Notes: a model not told the origin generated them from the letters alone. A stretch of DNA of 64,000 nt from Siphonodentalium dalli (GCA_032622095.1 CP136063.1:281659426-281723425), one strand, 5' to 3'. Shown: positions 50,318-61,042, counted from the stretch's first letter. Made by a program: numbers and translations.

Positions 50318-50440
50318 TATAAGGATTAACTGTCATGTGGACTGTTTTTATGGAGATGTAACCGTTTTACACAAGTTATGACCACTTACCTCACGGTTAC
50401 ATCTCCATTAAAACAGTCCACATGACAGTTAATCCTTATA
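50318..50440. repeat. Hairpin in NUDT9 intron 1
   Basis: Arms of about 47 bp, tataaggattaactgtcatg... ending ggagatgtaaccg, with an almost perfect complement at 50,394-50,440. A 29-base loop separates them. Confidence 0.9.
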
Positions 50441-50892
50441 TAATTGCAAATGAAATGTAAGATTTACGATGAAAATCCGTGTTTACTGGAATATTTTACA
50501 TTGCTCTGACCCTTAGTAGAGTAGACCTTTATGATTTCATCAGAATTTGCTCTTGAAACTATTAAACTGTTGATAAAATGGCTGGTGCTGTAGCAGTAAT
50601 GTTTACATAAAGATTTTAACATGCGATAGCTCGTCATTGAAGATCGAGTTATGACTACCCAAACTTTGATCTTTTTCATATTCACCTCTGTGAGTGCCTC
50701 GTGTCCCTTTAAACTTAAGATTTCTTATTTATTTCTTAGCCAAAATAACATATTTCGATGTAATTCAGTTTCATGTACATCTTACTGTCTTGATCAAAGT
50801 AAGTTATGGACATTACAACAGCAAATGTGTGAAATTTATCATATTAGTGTGAAATTACCATGACTTATATTTTATATTTTCCTACCTGTTAA

Positions 50893-50962
50893 CACGTTCG
50901 CTGCCGACTATGAGATCTCATACTTTTTGCATGTAATTGAATGGGCGTCGACAGTGAACATG
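50893..50962. mobile_element. TTAA mini-element, family E (70 bp)
   Basis: TTAA at 50,889-50,892 and 50,963-50,966. Termini CACGTTCGCTGCCGAC and GTCGACAGTGAACATG form a 16-bp imperfect inverted repeat. It is very short and piggyBac-like by its target. Confidence 0.7.
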
Positions 50963-51494
50963 TTAAGGAGGATTTATGTGGTGAGTTAAGACACATGGAA
51001 CGCATATAAATGAGTTCAAATAACTTAATTTTTATAAAAAAATCTATACAACTGTCATCAATAATTACATGTAAAACAATAGTTCTTTTCTTTATTATTA
51101 GTAATTAACTCTCCAGTAATGAGATTTCGCTTGTCAAAACCATGTTATGTAAACATTACTGTTACAGTGGAATCACTGATTAAAGTCCAATTAGATACTG
51201 AAGTTTAATACAAATTTGACGATAAACAATGGAAAAAGGTCAAAGCATTGGAAAATATTCTGAAATTGACAAATCACTGACAATTTTGTTTACATAACAT
51301 TGGTATTAACACGCGAAATTTCTTTATTGGAGAACTCTCAATATTGAATATAAGATAAAAGTTTATCTATTTATCCATGTTCTTCTGGGTGGTAATGTTT
51401 TTACGTCCCTTTAAAGTTACAAACATATTTATTTATGCTGAGTAAATATGGTGCTTTAGTGGTGCCTATTTGTCCATGATTTACTCTATTTTAG

Positions 51495-51593
51495 AGATGA
51501 GAACATTCCTGGACCAGAGTGGAACTGCGTTGATGGAAAGATCAACAGAGTTAGTCACATGGGAAGCTATGAAATCATAGATAAAGTGGCAAG
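51495..51593 (+). CDS. NUDT9: NUDT9 exon 2
   Basis: Acceptor attttag, donor gtatgt. The split Arg codon is completed, then DENIPGPEWNCVDGKINRVS and HMGSYEIIDKVA, the region before the core of the family. Phase 2 on both sides. Confidence 0.88.
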
Positions 51594-51969
51594 GTATGTA
51601 CCTACATTAGATTATTAAATAAAATAAGTTGTCAAACAGCCGTGTCCTTTGTTACACATATATTCTTTGGTCTGGAGGAGTCTTCCATTCTGCACATTTG
51701 GTTACAAGGTGTTCAATAATATTACCAGTATTTATGCTCCATCTTTCCAAATCCAAATTTAAGTGCATTCATGCTTTAAAAAAAATAATAAGTCATACGA
51801 CTATATCCATTGCTCCACCTGACCAGGGACGTGATTAGATGGTCTGCGTTGGGGTGGTCCAACTAAATTTCCAACTGCTCCCACCACCTGACCCTGACTC
51901 CACATATTGAAACATTGTATCACATATTAGCTCTTAGAGGGTACATTTACCAAAAAGTAGCATGGTACA

Positions 51970-52154
51970 TCCAGTAATCGACTCCTTAACCATAGCAGAA
52001 TTATGGGATTTTTTTCAGGATTTAGTCGGAAATATGGTTTGTTCAACAAAGAGCTTTCCGATGAATGGCAACAAACCATATTTCCGACTAAATCCAAAAA
52101 AAATTCCCATAATTCTGCTGTGGTTAAGGAGTCAATTATTTAGGGCATTACTGT
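51970..52154. mobile_element. TA-flanked hairpin MITE, family G, copy 1
   Basis: Long palindrome: gactccttaaccatagcaga...ggatttagtcggaaatatgg and its complement, ending tagggcattactgta. The left terminus lost a few bases. Same family as 57,468-57,676. Confidence 0.85.
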
Positions 52155-52333
52155 CCATTGTTTAGTGTTCCATTCTTCAAGTGTGGGTAGTGACCAAGTC
52201 GTAAAATATCAGTTTGAAGTGGTGAAATAAGTATGTTTTAAAATCTTTATATAATTATTATATAATTATGTTATTATGAATGGAATAAATTATGTTTGCA
52301 CCGATTAGATATTCTGTAATTGTTTACTTTAAG

Positions 52334-52420
52334 GAATCCATCTGGAAGAACAGGGATAATTGGCAGAGGAAGGTTAGGACGGTGGGGACCAAACCACACA
52401 GCGGACGCTGTTGTTACAAG
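52334..52420 (+). CDS. NUDT9: NUDT9 exon 3
   Basis: Acceptor ctttaag, donor gtatat. Encodes [20 protein letters not shown] then NHTADAVVT, the highly conserved GRTG..GRG.LG.WGPNH block of NUDT9. Phase 2 on both sides. Confidence 0.92.
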
Positions 52421-53058
52421 GTATATTATATATCACACATGCTAGTCAATACAGTATCCAAATTCTACCTTAATATAGTGGGCATGAGTGTAACCCGAGG
52501 GCCTTGCTTCCATGCTCGTCTCACTTCACTCTCTTCAGTCTTGGAGAAATATTAGTAAAATCCAAATTAATAATAAATTTCTAGATTCTCATCCAAGTTT
52601 TTTGGGAAAATTGGTGTTGGCAAGGCAAATTTTATTTTTTACATTTTATTCTTGCGAACATAAATATCATGGTCAGTTCTAAAATTTGAAGCAGTATCGT
52701 ACCTTATAGAATACAAGGTGATTTAAATTTCCCAATTTGATCAAAATAGACTGATTAAAGGGACACTGAAATGTACTTTGAAGGTTAAGGCATGAGAAAA
52801 TCACTAAAACTTTTGCATCCTTACCGCTTCAGCCACCCTTCCTTCACATATTGAAGGTGTAGTATTGATATAATCACAGAGAAGAAGGCTTAACAAAAGC
52901 ATATGCTTGGGTTTTAATCCTCTGTTTCCATATACCCTCATCCTATTACATACTGTATCATTGTATGTTCTATTGGTTGTTTATTATCTGACATTCTGAT
53001 TTGGAAATCGAAAATATGTTTGCACCAAAGCATGAGAAACAAAGGTTACATAGAGAGT
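52421..53058. other. NUDT9 intron 3, first part, nothing recognised
   Basis: Intronic AT-rich DNA. No repeat or ORF with support. Confidence 0.4.
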
Positions 53059-53059
53059 A

Positions 53060-53590
53060 ATAAATTGGTTCCGAGAATTACATTAAATAATTCACGAGAG
53101 TGAGAGACGTCGGTAAGAAACGAGTGCGCGTTAGGCTCCAGGGACCAGCCTAGGGTCAAAATATAGGGAGAAGTGACTTCTCCCTCTTGGAAAAATAAGG
53201 AGAAGTGAGAGCTTACCAGGGAGAAGTGGAGCGTTAGTGCGACTATTTGTCGCTAGTAACTATTCATTAGAACTGATTGTTTTAGCTGTTATTATTGTCC
53301 ACAATAGATTTTCTACATGGGTGAGGATAAACTGGAAGTGTTAAGCTGAGCAGTAGATCATCCAGTAACCAATTCTTCAGGGAGACTAAAATTTTTTTTT
53401 TTTAGGGAGACATCCACTTCTCCCTGACGTCATTTCAGGGAGACTTGCAGCCACACAGGGCGACTATTTCGCCCACGTCGCCCCCTAGGCTGGTCCCTGG
53501 CGTTAGCACATGAGTTTCTTACCCAAAAGTCTCTCGCCTTGAGTGAATTATTGAATATAATTCTCAGAATTAATTGATTACTACATTTAT
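53060..53590. repeat. Foldback with a hAT-like element in its loop
   Basis: Outer arms ccgagaattacattaaataa...gagagac...ggtaagaaac (53,060-53,127) pair with gtttcttaccc...gtctctcgcc...gaattattgaatataattct (53,508-53,590). The loop is filled by the element at 53,139-53,499. Confidence 0.65.
53139..53499. mobile_element. hAT-like MITE with CAGGGACCAGCCTAGGG ends
   Basis: Perfect terminal repeats CAGGGACCAGCCTAGGG and CCCTAGGCTGGTCCCTG. The interior is rich in gggagaagtg and cttctccct words. gcgttag stands on both sides, but the left copy is offset by three bases, so the 8-bp duplication is imperfect. A degraded relative lies at about 32,095. Confidence 0.75.
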
Positions 53591-54263
53591 TACACTTCTG
53601 CATCAATTTGGTTTGCTAAATATGATTAAAACACACAGAAAGTCCTGATGTGGAGAAAGATTTACCATAGAAAATTCAGTCTAGATCAGTAAGCGACGTA
53701 ATGTCTGGAATAGGGTCAGGATGGGATGAGAATCTAGTACTTTTTTAATTATTGGCCTAAAGTAGGAAATTGCATAGGCCTACATGTACCTCAAGTTAAA
53801 AAGTTAAACATTTCAGACTAATTTAATATTTTAATTTTCCAAGCAATATTCTGTGAAAATTATGGTGTTTTTAGGTCAATAGTAGAATATTGTCTTATAT
53901 TTGATTGAAATTAGCTTTACAAGGCCTCTAGTTGGAAGATTTAGGACAATGTATAGATGATCCACCAACAGTATAAAAACTATTATGCTAATACCAGGTG
54001 GAATATTGTAACTTACGGTCGAGGGTATGCAGATTGAGTTTTGTCCTGCCTGCAGCGGGGAGTGTGTTGAGTATGACTTTTCTTAATTTATCTAGAATAA
54101 TACAGCTAGAAATTATTGTATTTATACTACAATGACTAATAATTAAATTACAAAAAATATAACCCACCAATATAAGGTATTTTTATAACTAAATGATATT
54201 AGCTCAGGAGCACTCGGAAAAGTGTATGTTCTATAGAAACTATTCAAGAGGGTTGTGTTTTAA

Positions 54264-54506
54264 ACCTTTCTGTACTAGATACTCACTGTAGTTATCCCTT
54301 AGGAAATGTTCAGATAATAAATTCAGGTGTTGAACTTATGATCTGGGCATTACCCATGGAGGAATTTAAATCCTTCTGCACTTCTATTATCTTTTCATCA
54401 TACTGTTGTCGTCTGCTATTATGTGAACATCCCTCCAATTGAATAAGGGACTATTCCAATGAATACTTTTATAACTGAATGGGAGAACCCATTAATATAG
54501 AAAGGG
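54264..54506 (-). mobile_element. TTAA MITE family F, copy 2 (243 bp)
   Basis: TTAA at 54,260-54,263 and 54,507-54,510. Ends ACCTTTCTGTACTAGATACT and TAATATAGAAAGGG. The interior has aaatgttcagataataaatt as in the other family F copies. Confidence 0.8.
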
Positions 54507-54949
54507 TTAATTGTGAACAACCAATTCAGTGAACAATGCAGATTGTTTTATCTTGCAGATCAGTCAGCTTGATAAATGTTAAATCATTTGGAGCAGCCAA
54601 CAAGCTGTATTTACACACAGATTGCTCCAAAACTAATCAGAGCTGAATGCATGCACTAGAGTCACTTGCAAAACAAGAATGTCAGTGACTGTTGAGACCA
54701 TTTTAGAATTGTACATGGTTCATGCTGTCTGTGGCTTGGATATTGACCATTTTTTATTTGACCATCAAGTTTATAGTCGTAATCACCTCTACAATTATCA
54801 AATCAACACGAAACCCTTACCGGTAATTTGTTAACAGGTAACCAATAGTTAATTTTCTGAAAATGGCCAAAGAAATTCAGAAATGGCAAAAAAAATTGGC
54901 CAAAAGGGTTTACTGGCCAACGTGAAACCTTGAGTTGTATCACTTTCAG

Positions 54950-55058
54950 ATGGAAGAGAGACAGTCAAGGGAACATTGTTTTGAGCGAAGACGGAAAGAA
55001 GTGTTTACAGTTTGTCTCCATAGAGAGGAAAGACTCTGGATCTTGGGCGATCCCTGGT
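54950..55058 (+). CDS. NUDT9: NUDT9 exon 4
   Basis: Acceptor actttcag, donor gtaaga. Encodes WKRDSQGNIVLSEDGKKCLQ then FVSIERKDSGSWAIPG, the strand leading into the Nudix box. The donor at 55,059 was chosen over gtgtaa two bases earlier because only it keeps the frame (phase 0) into exon 5. Confidence 0.92.
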
Positions 55059-55115
55059 GTAAGATTATAGTTAATGTTATTATATATATATAGAACGACC
55101 CCGGTATAATAGTAA

Positions 55116-55187
55116 GAAGACGGAATGAAGTGTTTACAGTTTGTCTCCATAGAGCGGAAGGACTCGGGATCCTGGGCGATCCCTGGT
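55116..55187 (+). pseudogene. Partial tandem duplicate of NUDT9 exon 4
   Basis: Repeats 54,987-55,058 at an offset of 129 bp, including the gtaag donor. Coding differences are nearly all silent plus one Lys-to-Met (EDGMKCLQFV). It lacks the first 37 bases of the exon, and the nearest AGs (taatag, agtaag) would shift the frame, so it is probably not spliced in. Confidence 0.85.
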
Positions 55188-55342
55188 GTAAGAGATAGAT
55201 GATACCTATGGTTTTTGAGTGAATATCATAATTACTTCATGAGTGACTAGCAGTGGAAATATCAATTTCAATTGAGGAATGAATGAAATAATATGGGATT
55301 CACTCAAAACACCATAGGTGTTCTATTTATTATCTGTTTTAA

Positions 55343-55698
55343 CCCTTTACCCAACAAACCGGCCAAAACCGGCCAAATAAAGCTTCAACAGCCTAAAATA
55401 TCTTCGGTCTGTCTCAATAAAACCATACAAATATGGATATCATTGGAACCGGCTCATTGACCACATTGTGATGGTTATAGTTATACCCTGTGCCAATGCA
55501 TTCTCTTATATATGCGAGTCGACCATAGGTCGCCTCGCATATATAAGAGAATGCATTGGCCTAAAATAATTCTTTAACAATTTTATAATTTTTAATGTGT
55601 TAAGCCAATGCATTCTCTTATATATGCGAGGCGACCTATGGTCGACTCGCATATATAAGAGAATGCATTGGCACAGGGCCCTTCTGTTGGGTAAAGGG
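55343..55698 (-). mobile_element. TTAA MITE family B, copy 5 (356 bp)
   Basis: TTAA at 55,339-55,342 and 55,699-55,702. Ends and hairpins as in other copies, with a shorter spacer between the hairpins. NUDT9 intron 4. Confidence 0.9.
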
Positions 55699-55702
55699 TT
55701 AA

Positions 55703-56135
55703 CCATGTCGATAATTATTTTTATTGTATTAATATTCCTTAATTAATGCCAAATAATCTCTCACAAAGTACACACAAAATTTCAGTTGTAAATTGATTGT
55801 TGTTGTTCGCCAGCTTATAGCTAACAAACCACTTTCAAATGGCGAGAAATTTGTCATCGGCCAAAGAAAATAGTTCCCATAAATTATCACTAAAAAGCGA
55901 CAAATAATGATGGGACGGAAAGCAGACTCAATTGTACCATGAGGCCATCTATTCCTCTTGCTGTATATGAGGAATGTCATATTGTTTAGTGTCATTCTCC
56001 ACTCTTTTTTAGTCAGCTCACTCCCTTTGGTTCTATAGGTACCAAGTAGAGGTCAACATGATGTTAACCAAGCATTCTGATGTTTGAACATGATAAAATG
56101 TCCAGCATGCATGCAAATAGTGTGTCTGTCATTTG
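55703..56135. other. NUDT9 intron 4 middle, nothing recognised
   Basis: No supported ORF or repeat. Confidence 0.4.
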
Positions 56136-56203
56136 CAGAATTTAGTGATGCCAATCTGCACAATGGGCTAGCATCACCAAATTCACCCTCTAGGGACCTC
56201 ATT
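56136..56203. mobile_element. GAGGTCCCC hairpin MITE, right-half copy
   Basis: gcagaatttagtgatgccaa, then gctagcatcaccaaattcac and ctctagggacctcatt. Most of the left arm is deleted. It abuts the next element directly. Confidence 0.75.
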
Positions 56204-56870
56204 ATACCCCCACTTTTGAAGAAAATGGGGGGTATACTGGATTGACTGCATCTGTCCGTCATGCTTTCTCCCTCCGTATGTCCGTCCGTCCGTCCGACCT
56301 CGTAACTCGAACAACTATGAACCGATTTCAATAATTTTTTGAATGCAATCTCCTTAGGACTGCCTCTCCGCATGATGCTAATTTTTGGTATACATGCTTC
56401 TCACAATACCCTCTCTACGTGATGCGGCTAGGGATTGGCTCAGACTGTTTTTCGTAATATTACACTTCATTTTCGACTTATTTTGACTTTGGATGATAAT
56501 TCAAGTTAGGATGTCCCGATCATCACCAAACTTGATATATGTCTGAATTGGTTTAAAATACAAACCTAGTGCGAATCGCGCTTAGAATTCATTTGTTTTT
56601 TTTTTGTTTCTTCGAATATGGGTTCAAAAGCCATCTTAGATGTTAAGGTTACGTATCATTTTCTACCATTTTTTGGGGTTTCTGCAATCATTCGAACAAA
56701 TATGAACCAATTTAAATAATTGTTTCTGTACAAGCTTCTTGTGACACCATATCGATATTATTAGTTCGAATTTTTCTTTAAAGTTAAAAATCTTTTTTGT
56801 TGGGTTTACGGATAATGCGGGTTGAATTTGCCACGGTGGGGGCATGCTAGCACGCGAGTGCACACCTCTT
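56202..56870 (+). mobile_element. TATACCCCC repeat element, copy 3
   Basis: Starts ttatacccccacttttgaag with ggggggtata 20 bp on, then gtccgtccgtccgtccg. It ends ccacggtgggggcatgctag...cacacctcttg before T. Noncoding, diverged from the other two copies in the interior. Confidence 0.7.
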
Positions 56871-57060
56871 GTTATGCTTAGGCATCATCTTCTGGAAAGT
56901 ATATAATTTTTATAATCTCAAATTAACATTGTTTTAGTTACTTTTTCCCATCTGGGAAGTTTCTATATCCCCTAATTTGCAGAAGATAAAATGCATGATT
57001 GAGGTGACTAATGGGTGAACATCACCAACTTCAACTGAGGAACTTCAATCTGAGGCCTAA

Positions 57061-57154
57061 GCAGAATAAGGTTCCCAGAGGGTGAATTTGGTGATGCGTG
57101 GTCCACCTTGTGGGATAGTATCACTAATTTCACCCTCTGGGGACCTCATTCTGC
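57061..57154. mobile_element. GAGGTCCCC hairpin MITE, copy with long flank
   Basis: gcagaataaggttcccagag...cctctggggacctcattctg. The flank from 56,880 (catcttctggaaagtat, ctgcaaattaggggatat-like) matches 28,455-28,560. Confidence 0.8.
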
Positions 57155-57249
57155 AAATGACAATATATGACTTGCATGCATGAATATGTTCATCTTTGTG
57201 AACCCAGTGATTTTTTGGAAAGTTGATTTATTCATCTTTTTATTTAAAT

Positions 57250-57275
57250 TGAGGGGATGGTTGACGCGGGTTTTA
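57250..57275 (+). repeat. Duplicated splice-acceptor region before NUDT9 exon 5
   Basis: tttaaattgaggggatggttgacgcggg repeats, about 35 bp upstream, the true atttaaatttag/gggatggttgatgcgggt boundary. Use of the upstream copy would read into a stop, so it is a by-product of a small tandem duplication. Confidence 0.8.
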
Positions 57276-57287
57276 ATTTAAATTTAG

Positions 57288-57431
57288 GGGATGGTTGATG
57301 CGGGTGAGGTAGCAGCCGAAGCATTACGACGTGAATTCTTGGAAGAAGCGATGAACTCCTTAGAGGCCACAGAGAATGAGAGAGAGGCCATTAAAGCTGC
57401 AATAGAGGAGTTATTCAGTAACGGAACAGAG
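57288..57431 (+). CDS. NUDT9: NUDT9 exon 5, Nudix box
   Basis: Acceptor aatttag, donor gtataa, 48 codons, phase 0 on both sides. It encodes GMVDAGEVAAEALRREFLEE then AMNSL, residues 205 onward. This is the NUDT9 form of the Nudix box, where the metal-binding REF.EE core (R219, E220, E223, E224) is intact. The Gly of the generic box is Ala, as in this family. An acidic helix (ENEREAIKAAIEELF) follows. An intact REF.EE argues for catalytic activity, unlike the altered box of vertebrate TRPM2. Confidence 0.95.
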
Positions 57432-57467
57432 GTATAACTACCATTTCGTCTATTTAACCCTATATAA

Positions 57468-57676
57468 GTAATGCCCTAAATAATCAACCACTTAACCACA
57501 GCAGAATTATGGTAATTTTTCAGGATTTAGTCGGAAATATGACTTGTTGTCATTCATCGGAAAGCTCTCAGTGAAAGCTTTCCATTGAATGGCAACAAGC
57601 CATATTTCCAACTAAATCCTGAAAAATTACCCATAATTATCCTGTGGTTAAGGAGTCGATTATTTAGGGCATTACT
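57468..57676. mobile_element. TA-flanked hairpin MITE, family G, copy 2
   Basis: Termini AGTAATGCCCTAAATAATC and GATTATTTAGGGCATTACT with TA next to each end. The arms match copy 1 (taaccacagcagaattatgg, ggatttagtcggaaatatg). TA flanks suggest Tc1/mariner mobilisation. Confidence 0.85.
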
Positions 57677-57757
57677 GTATACTGAATGGATTCTCCCATT
57701 CAACTATAAAATTATACATTGTCATTGGCAGGCCGAAAACATGGTGTCGGACATTTG

Positions 57758-57833
57758 CAGAATGAGGTCCCAGAGGGTGAATTTAGTGACTCTGCCATGG
57801 GCTAGCATCACCAAATTCATCCTCTGAGGACAT
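57758..57833. mobile_element. GAGGTCCCC hairpin MITE, short copy
   Basis: cagaatgaggtcccagaggg, then tagcatcaccaaattcatcc and tctgaggaca. The loop is shortened. Confidence 0.75.
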
Positions 57834-57960
57834 ATTTGGCCTCATCTTCTATGAGAGACCTAGACTCAGATTCAAGTAATTCCCAGATGATCTACCTAAA
57901 TAAAAAAATCTGTTAATTTAATTATAAAGATACTTTCCAGAGAAGTTGAAGTCTAAGTAC

Positions 57961-58048
57961 AATGAGGTCCCTAGAAGGTGAATTTAGTGATGCTAGCCCA
58001 CTGTGTGCGGGATAGCGTCACTAAATTCACCCTCTGGTGACCTCATAA
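57961..58048. mobile_element. GAGGTCCCC hairpin MITE, further copy
   Basis: aatgaggtccctagaaggtg...cactaaattcaccctctggt, then gacctcat. 130 bp from the preceding copy and in NUDT9 intron 5. Confidence 0.8.
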
Positions 58049-58544
58049 TGTTCAAGATTATTGAAGAAATAACTTTTGTTTCGATAAAGGTTATGCAGTT
58101 GTAAATTCTATAACGTGAGTAAACGGTTCGGTTATAACTCATAATCTTAATCGAAACAAGAGTTATTTATTTCTTATAATTTAATCCGTCATTTCACAGG
58201 AGAACCACCGTAAGTAGAAGTTAGAAGTAAAACGAGCAAAAAACTTTCTGTAGAAAACCTCATATAAAGTTGAAACACACATGCTGTTACGCAGACATCT
58301 AATTATCGATTGATGAGGTGGCGAAGTGGTGATGACACTCGTTAGTTTCAATATCCATGATAATTTCTTTGCAAATGTTAGCACGAGTCTTGTCAATTTC
58401 TTTAGGTACTTGTGCACTGAGGGTTAGCAGTACGGTTATTGGTAGGGAAGTCCTACCTGAAGGTATTCTGTCTGATGCAATATCGAAATTCCCATTTAAA
58501 TTTTAGGAAGTATTAAATAGGTTTTGTGTATTTTTAGGCACACG
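58049..58544. other. NUDT9 intron 5 segment, nothing clear
   Basis: A short inverted pair, aagaaataacttttgtttcg (58,063) and cgaaacaagagttatttatt (58,153), gives a 110-bp hairpin-like structure. Otherwise nothing is supported. Confidence 0.5.
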
Positions 58545-58548
58545 TTAA

Positions 58549-58930
58549 CCCTTTACCCAACAAACCGGCCAAAACCGGCCAAATAAAGCTTCAACAGCCT
58601 AAAATATCTTCGGTCTTGTCTCAATAAAACCATTCAAATATGGATATCATTGGAACCGGCTCCTTGACCACGTTGTGATGGTTACAGTTATGCCCTGTGC
58701 CAATGCATTCTCTTATATATGCGAGTCGACTCGCATATATAAGAGAATGCATTGGCCTAAAAAAAATCTTTTTTTAACACTTTTTACCATTTTTTCTTAC
58801 ATTCTTTAACAATTTTATAATTTTGAATGTGCTAAGCCAATGCATTCTCTTATATATGCGAGGCGACATATGGTCGACTCGCATATATAAGAGAATGCAT
58901 TGGCACAGGGCCCTTCTGTTGGGTAAAGCG
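58549..58930 (-). mobile_element. TTAA MITE family B, copy 6 (382 bp)
   Basis: TTAA at 58,545-58,548 and 58,931-58,934. One hairpin has lost its loop and is a perfect palindrome (tatatgcgagtcgactcgca core). The right terminus has one change (GGGTAAAGCG). Confidence 0.9.
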
Positions 58931-58934
58931 TTAA

Positions 58935-59365
58935 ACAGGCATGGTCTTATCACTCGATGCTGCTGTCATTTCAGTCATGAAAAGTAATCAAGAAATTATT
59001 TAAAGTTATCGAGAGATAACCTTAATGACAAAGTGTGTGGCAGCCAATTGTTTTACAGTAGTCCATGGATCGACAGCTTATGATTAAATTATTTCTGTAT
59101 AGCTCCATTAGTATAGAGTTTTTATGGAATGAAATAGGGGCAAAAATGTATATTCCACCAACATATGTCACCTTGAAGTGTCCACCAAGTGACAGAAAAT
59201 TGCTTACCAAACATCCCCCTTTTTCTGCCACTAGGCACAATGTGTTGCTGATATGCAAATTACAAGATAGGGTTCTCTTCATTTGAAAACAAAATGGCGA
59301 TTACTGTCTATCTCTAAAGAAGAACATAATAAAACGTTTTACATACATTGTATTTTCCTTTCTAG
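58935..59365. other. End of NUDT9 intron 5, nothing recognised
   Basis: No supported repeat or ORF. A polypyrimidine-rich tattttcctttctag precedes exon 6. Confidence 0.4.
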
Positions 59366-59483
59366 GTCTATAAAGGTTATTGTGATGAGCCCCGGAATAC
59401 AGACAATGCCTGGCTAGAAACAGTTGCTATGAACTTCCACGATCCCGAAGGTGACAGTGTGGCAAAACTCCAACTAAGTGCAG
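59366..59483 (+). CDS. NUDT9: NUDT9 exon 6
   Basis: Acceptor cctttctag, donor gtaaat. Encodes [20 protein letters not shown] then [10 protein letters not shown]. The [15 protein letters not shown] block is diagnostic for NUDT9 and the TRPM2 NUDT9-H domain, and it helps bind ADP-ribose. Ends in phase 1. Confidence 0.95.
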
Positions 59484-59568
59484 GTAAATTCAATTGAATC
59501 ATGAAGCACAATATTGGTATAATCTTGGATGACAGTGTGGTTGACCGTCAAGTCACATATAACTTTAA

Positions 59569-59810
59569 CCCTTTCTACACTGCATCGATTTTCCCATTCA
59601 GTTATAAGAGTATACATTGGAATAGTATATTGTTCATCTGAACATTTTTCTGGAAATTTAAGCAGACGACAGATAATAGAAAGTGCAGAAGGATCCCTAT
59701 TAATGGTCGGAAATGTTCAGATAATAAGTTCAACAAACAATCCATGTTATCTTATTATCTTAATATTTCCCAAGGAACTACTCATCAATGAGTTTTTAGT
59801 ATAGAAAGGG
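59569..59810 (+). mobile_element. TTAA MITE family F, copy 3
   Basis: TTAA at 59,565-59,568, then CCCTTTCTACACTGCATCGA. It ends TTAGTATAGAAAGGG followed by TAAG, so the right TTAA is degraded. The interior aaatgttcagataataagtt is shared. Confidence 0.8.
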
Positions 59811-59814
59811 TAAG

Positions 59815-59905
59815 TGATAGAATTCAATTCTATTCAATCATATATTTATTAAATACAACAACATGATTATAAAACCATGTTAAAACAATACAAAATAATT
59901 AACAT
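59815..59905. repeat. Retroposon tail-like repeat
   Basis: gatagaattcaattctattcaatcatatatttatt, then AT-rich sequence with cataaaacca. It resembles a LINE or SINE 3' end read in reverse. Weak. Confidence 0.35.
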
Positions 59906-60200
59906 ATAGTAAATGAGGTGTAGATGCTGTTATTGAGATAATCTGAAATATGGTTCAATACTATTGATACGTACACAAAGATCCTTCTGAAGGCAATAAA
60001 CATGAGATTTCCCATCATCGAGACTCTTTTTTTATCACGGTAGAGAATCACATTGTTTCGAGGTTGGAGAGTACCACACATTCAAAATGGCCGAGGCGAG
60101 TGCAAACGTACAAAAACATAACATATGAGGAACTGACACAAAACATAGCATTTTGACTGCACTAGTTGATACCTTATTTGTTCAGAAATACTCAGTAGTT

Positions 60201-60305
60201 TTAATAACATTCTGACCAAAGTTGCCAGTCGGAGGTTCGTGGTAATACACCAGTCCATACATCTAGGAGAATCCTTTGACTGACAACCTTTGTCAGAATG
60301 TTAAA
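60201..60305. repeat. Hairpin in NUDT9 intron 6
   Basis: ttaataacattctgaccaaa and the complement acctttgtcagaatgttaaa enclose an 60-bp loop with gccagtcg/gactgac pairing. Confidence 0.75.
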
Positions 60306-60413
60306 GCAGTGTGCTATACATTAGATTTTATAGCAAGAATTTGTGTTTTTGTAATATAAGGTATAGAATACTGAACACATCTCCAAAGTGACATATAATC
60401 CTCGGACCTCAAA

Positions 60414-60632
60414 CCCTTTCTTTTCTGAATGGATTCTCCCATTGAGTTATAAACATATACATCAGAACAGTCTATTATTTATTTGGAGGGGTTTTCAGAT
60501 AATAAAAGCAGAGGAGTCAATAATACAAGACCTAAATGATTCATATTCATTGGTGGGAAAAGTTCAGATATGGTCGTTCTGTTTCAACTTATTACATAAC
60601 ATTTTGTCAATGAGTATTTATTAACGAAATGG
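60414..60632 (+). mobile_element. TTAA MITE family F, copy 4
   Basis: CCCTTTCTTTTCTGAATGGA at the left (the left TTAA is mutated to caaa), and cgaaatgg then TTAA at 60,633-60,636. The interior tctcccattgagttataaac is shared with the other copies. Confidence 0.7.
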
Positions 60633-60636
60633 TTAA

Positions 60637-61042
60637 ACCTAGTGTCATTTTCCAGGAATCAAATTAAGTCAATCAGTACATGTAATAATTATATACTGTA
60701 AATTTTACCTTGATAAAATTTGTCCCATGTTGTGCAATATCTAAGAATAGAGTATTTTTTGTTAGTTTCGCCCAACGCAATAAATACAAAGAGTGTCGTA
60801 ACACTTTCTGCAGAATGTTCAATGCAGTGAATAGATTTCTAATATCAATAAGTCATTCTGAAGTATATACATGTAATGTCCGCATAGAAGAATTTAATGA
60901 ATTTTTTTTCCTATTTTGCTTCTGAAAAGTTTTTATTGGCATACAATTACTAGGTTTAATTTGAGACTTGGCAGATAATATGTTGCTTTATGTGACTGTC
61001 TTGTTATTTCTTGAATTGAGTTATCATTTTCTTTTATTGTAG
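60637..61042. other. End of NUDT9 intron 6, nothing recognised
   Basis: AT-rich intron ending ttttattgtag before exon 7. Confidence 0.45.

Noticed and set aside
55100-55197. Mutually exclusive exon 4 of NUDT9
   Set aside because: The duplicate lacks the first 37 bases, and both nearby AGs give out-of-frame joins.
57250-57275. Alternative exon 5 acceptor
   Set aside because: Reading from the upstream AG reaches a stop just after the true acceptor.
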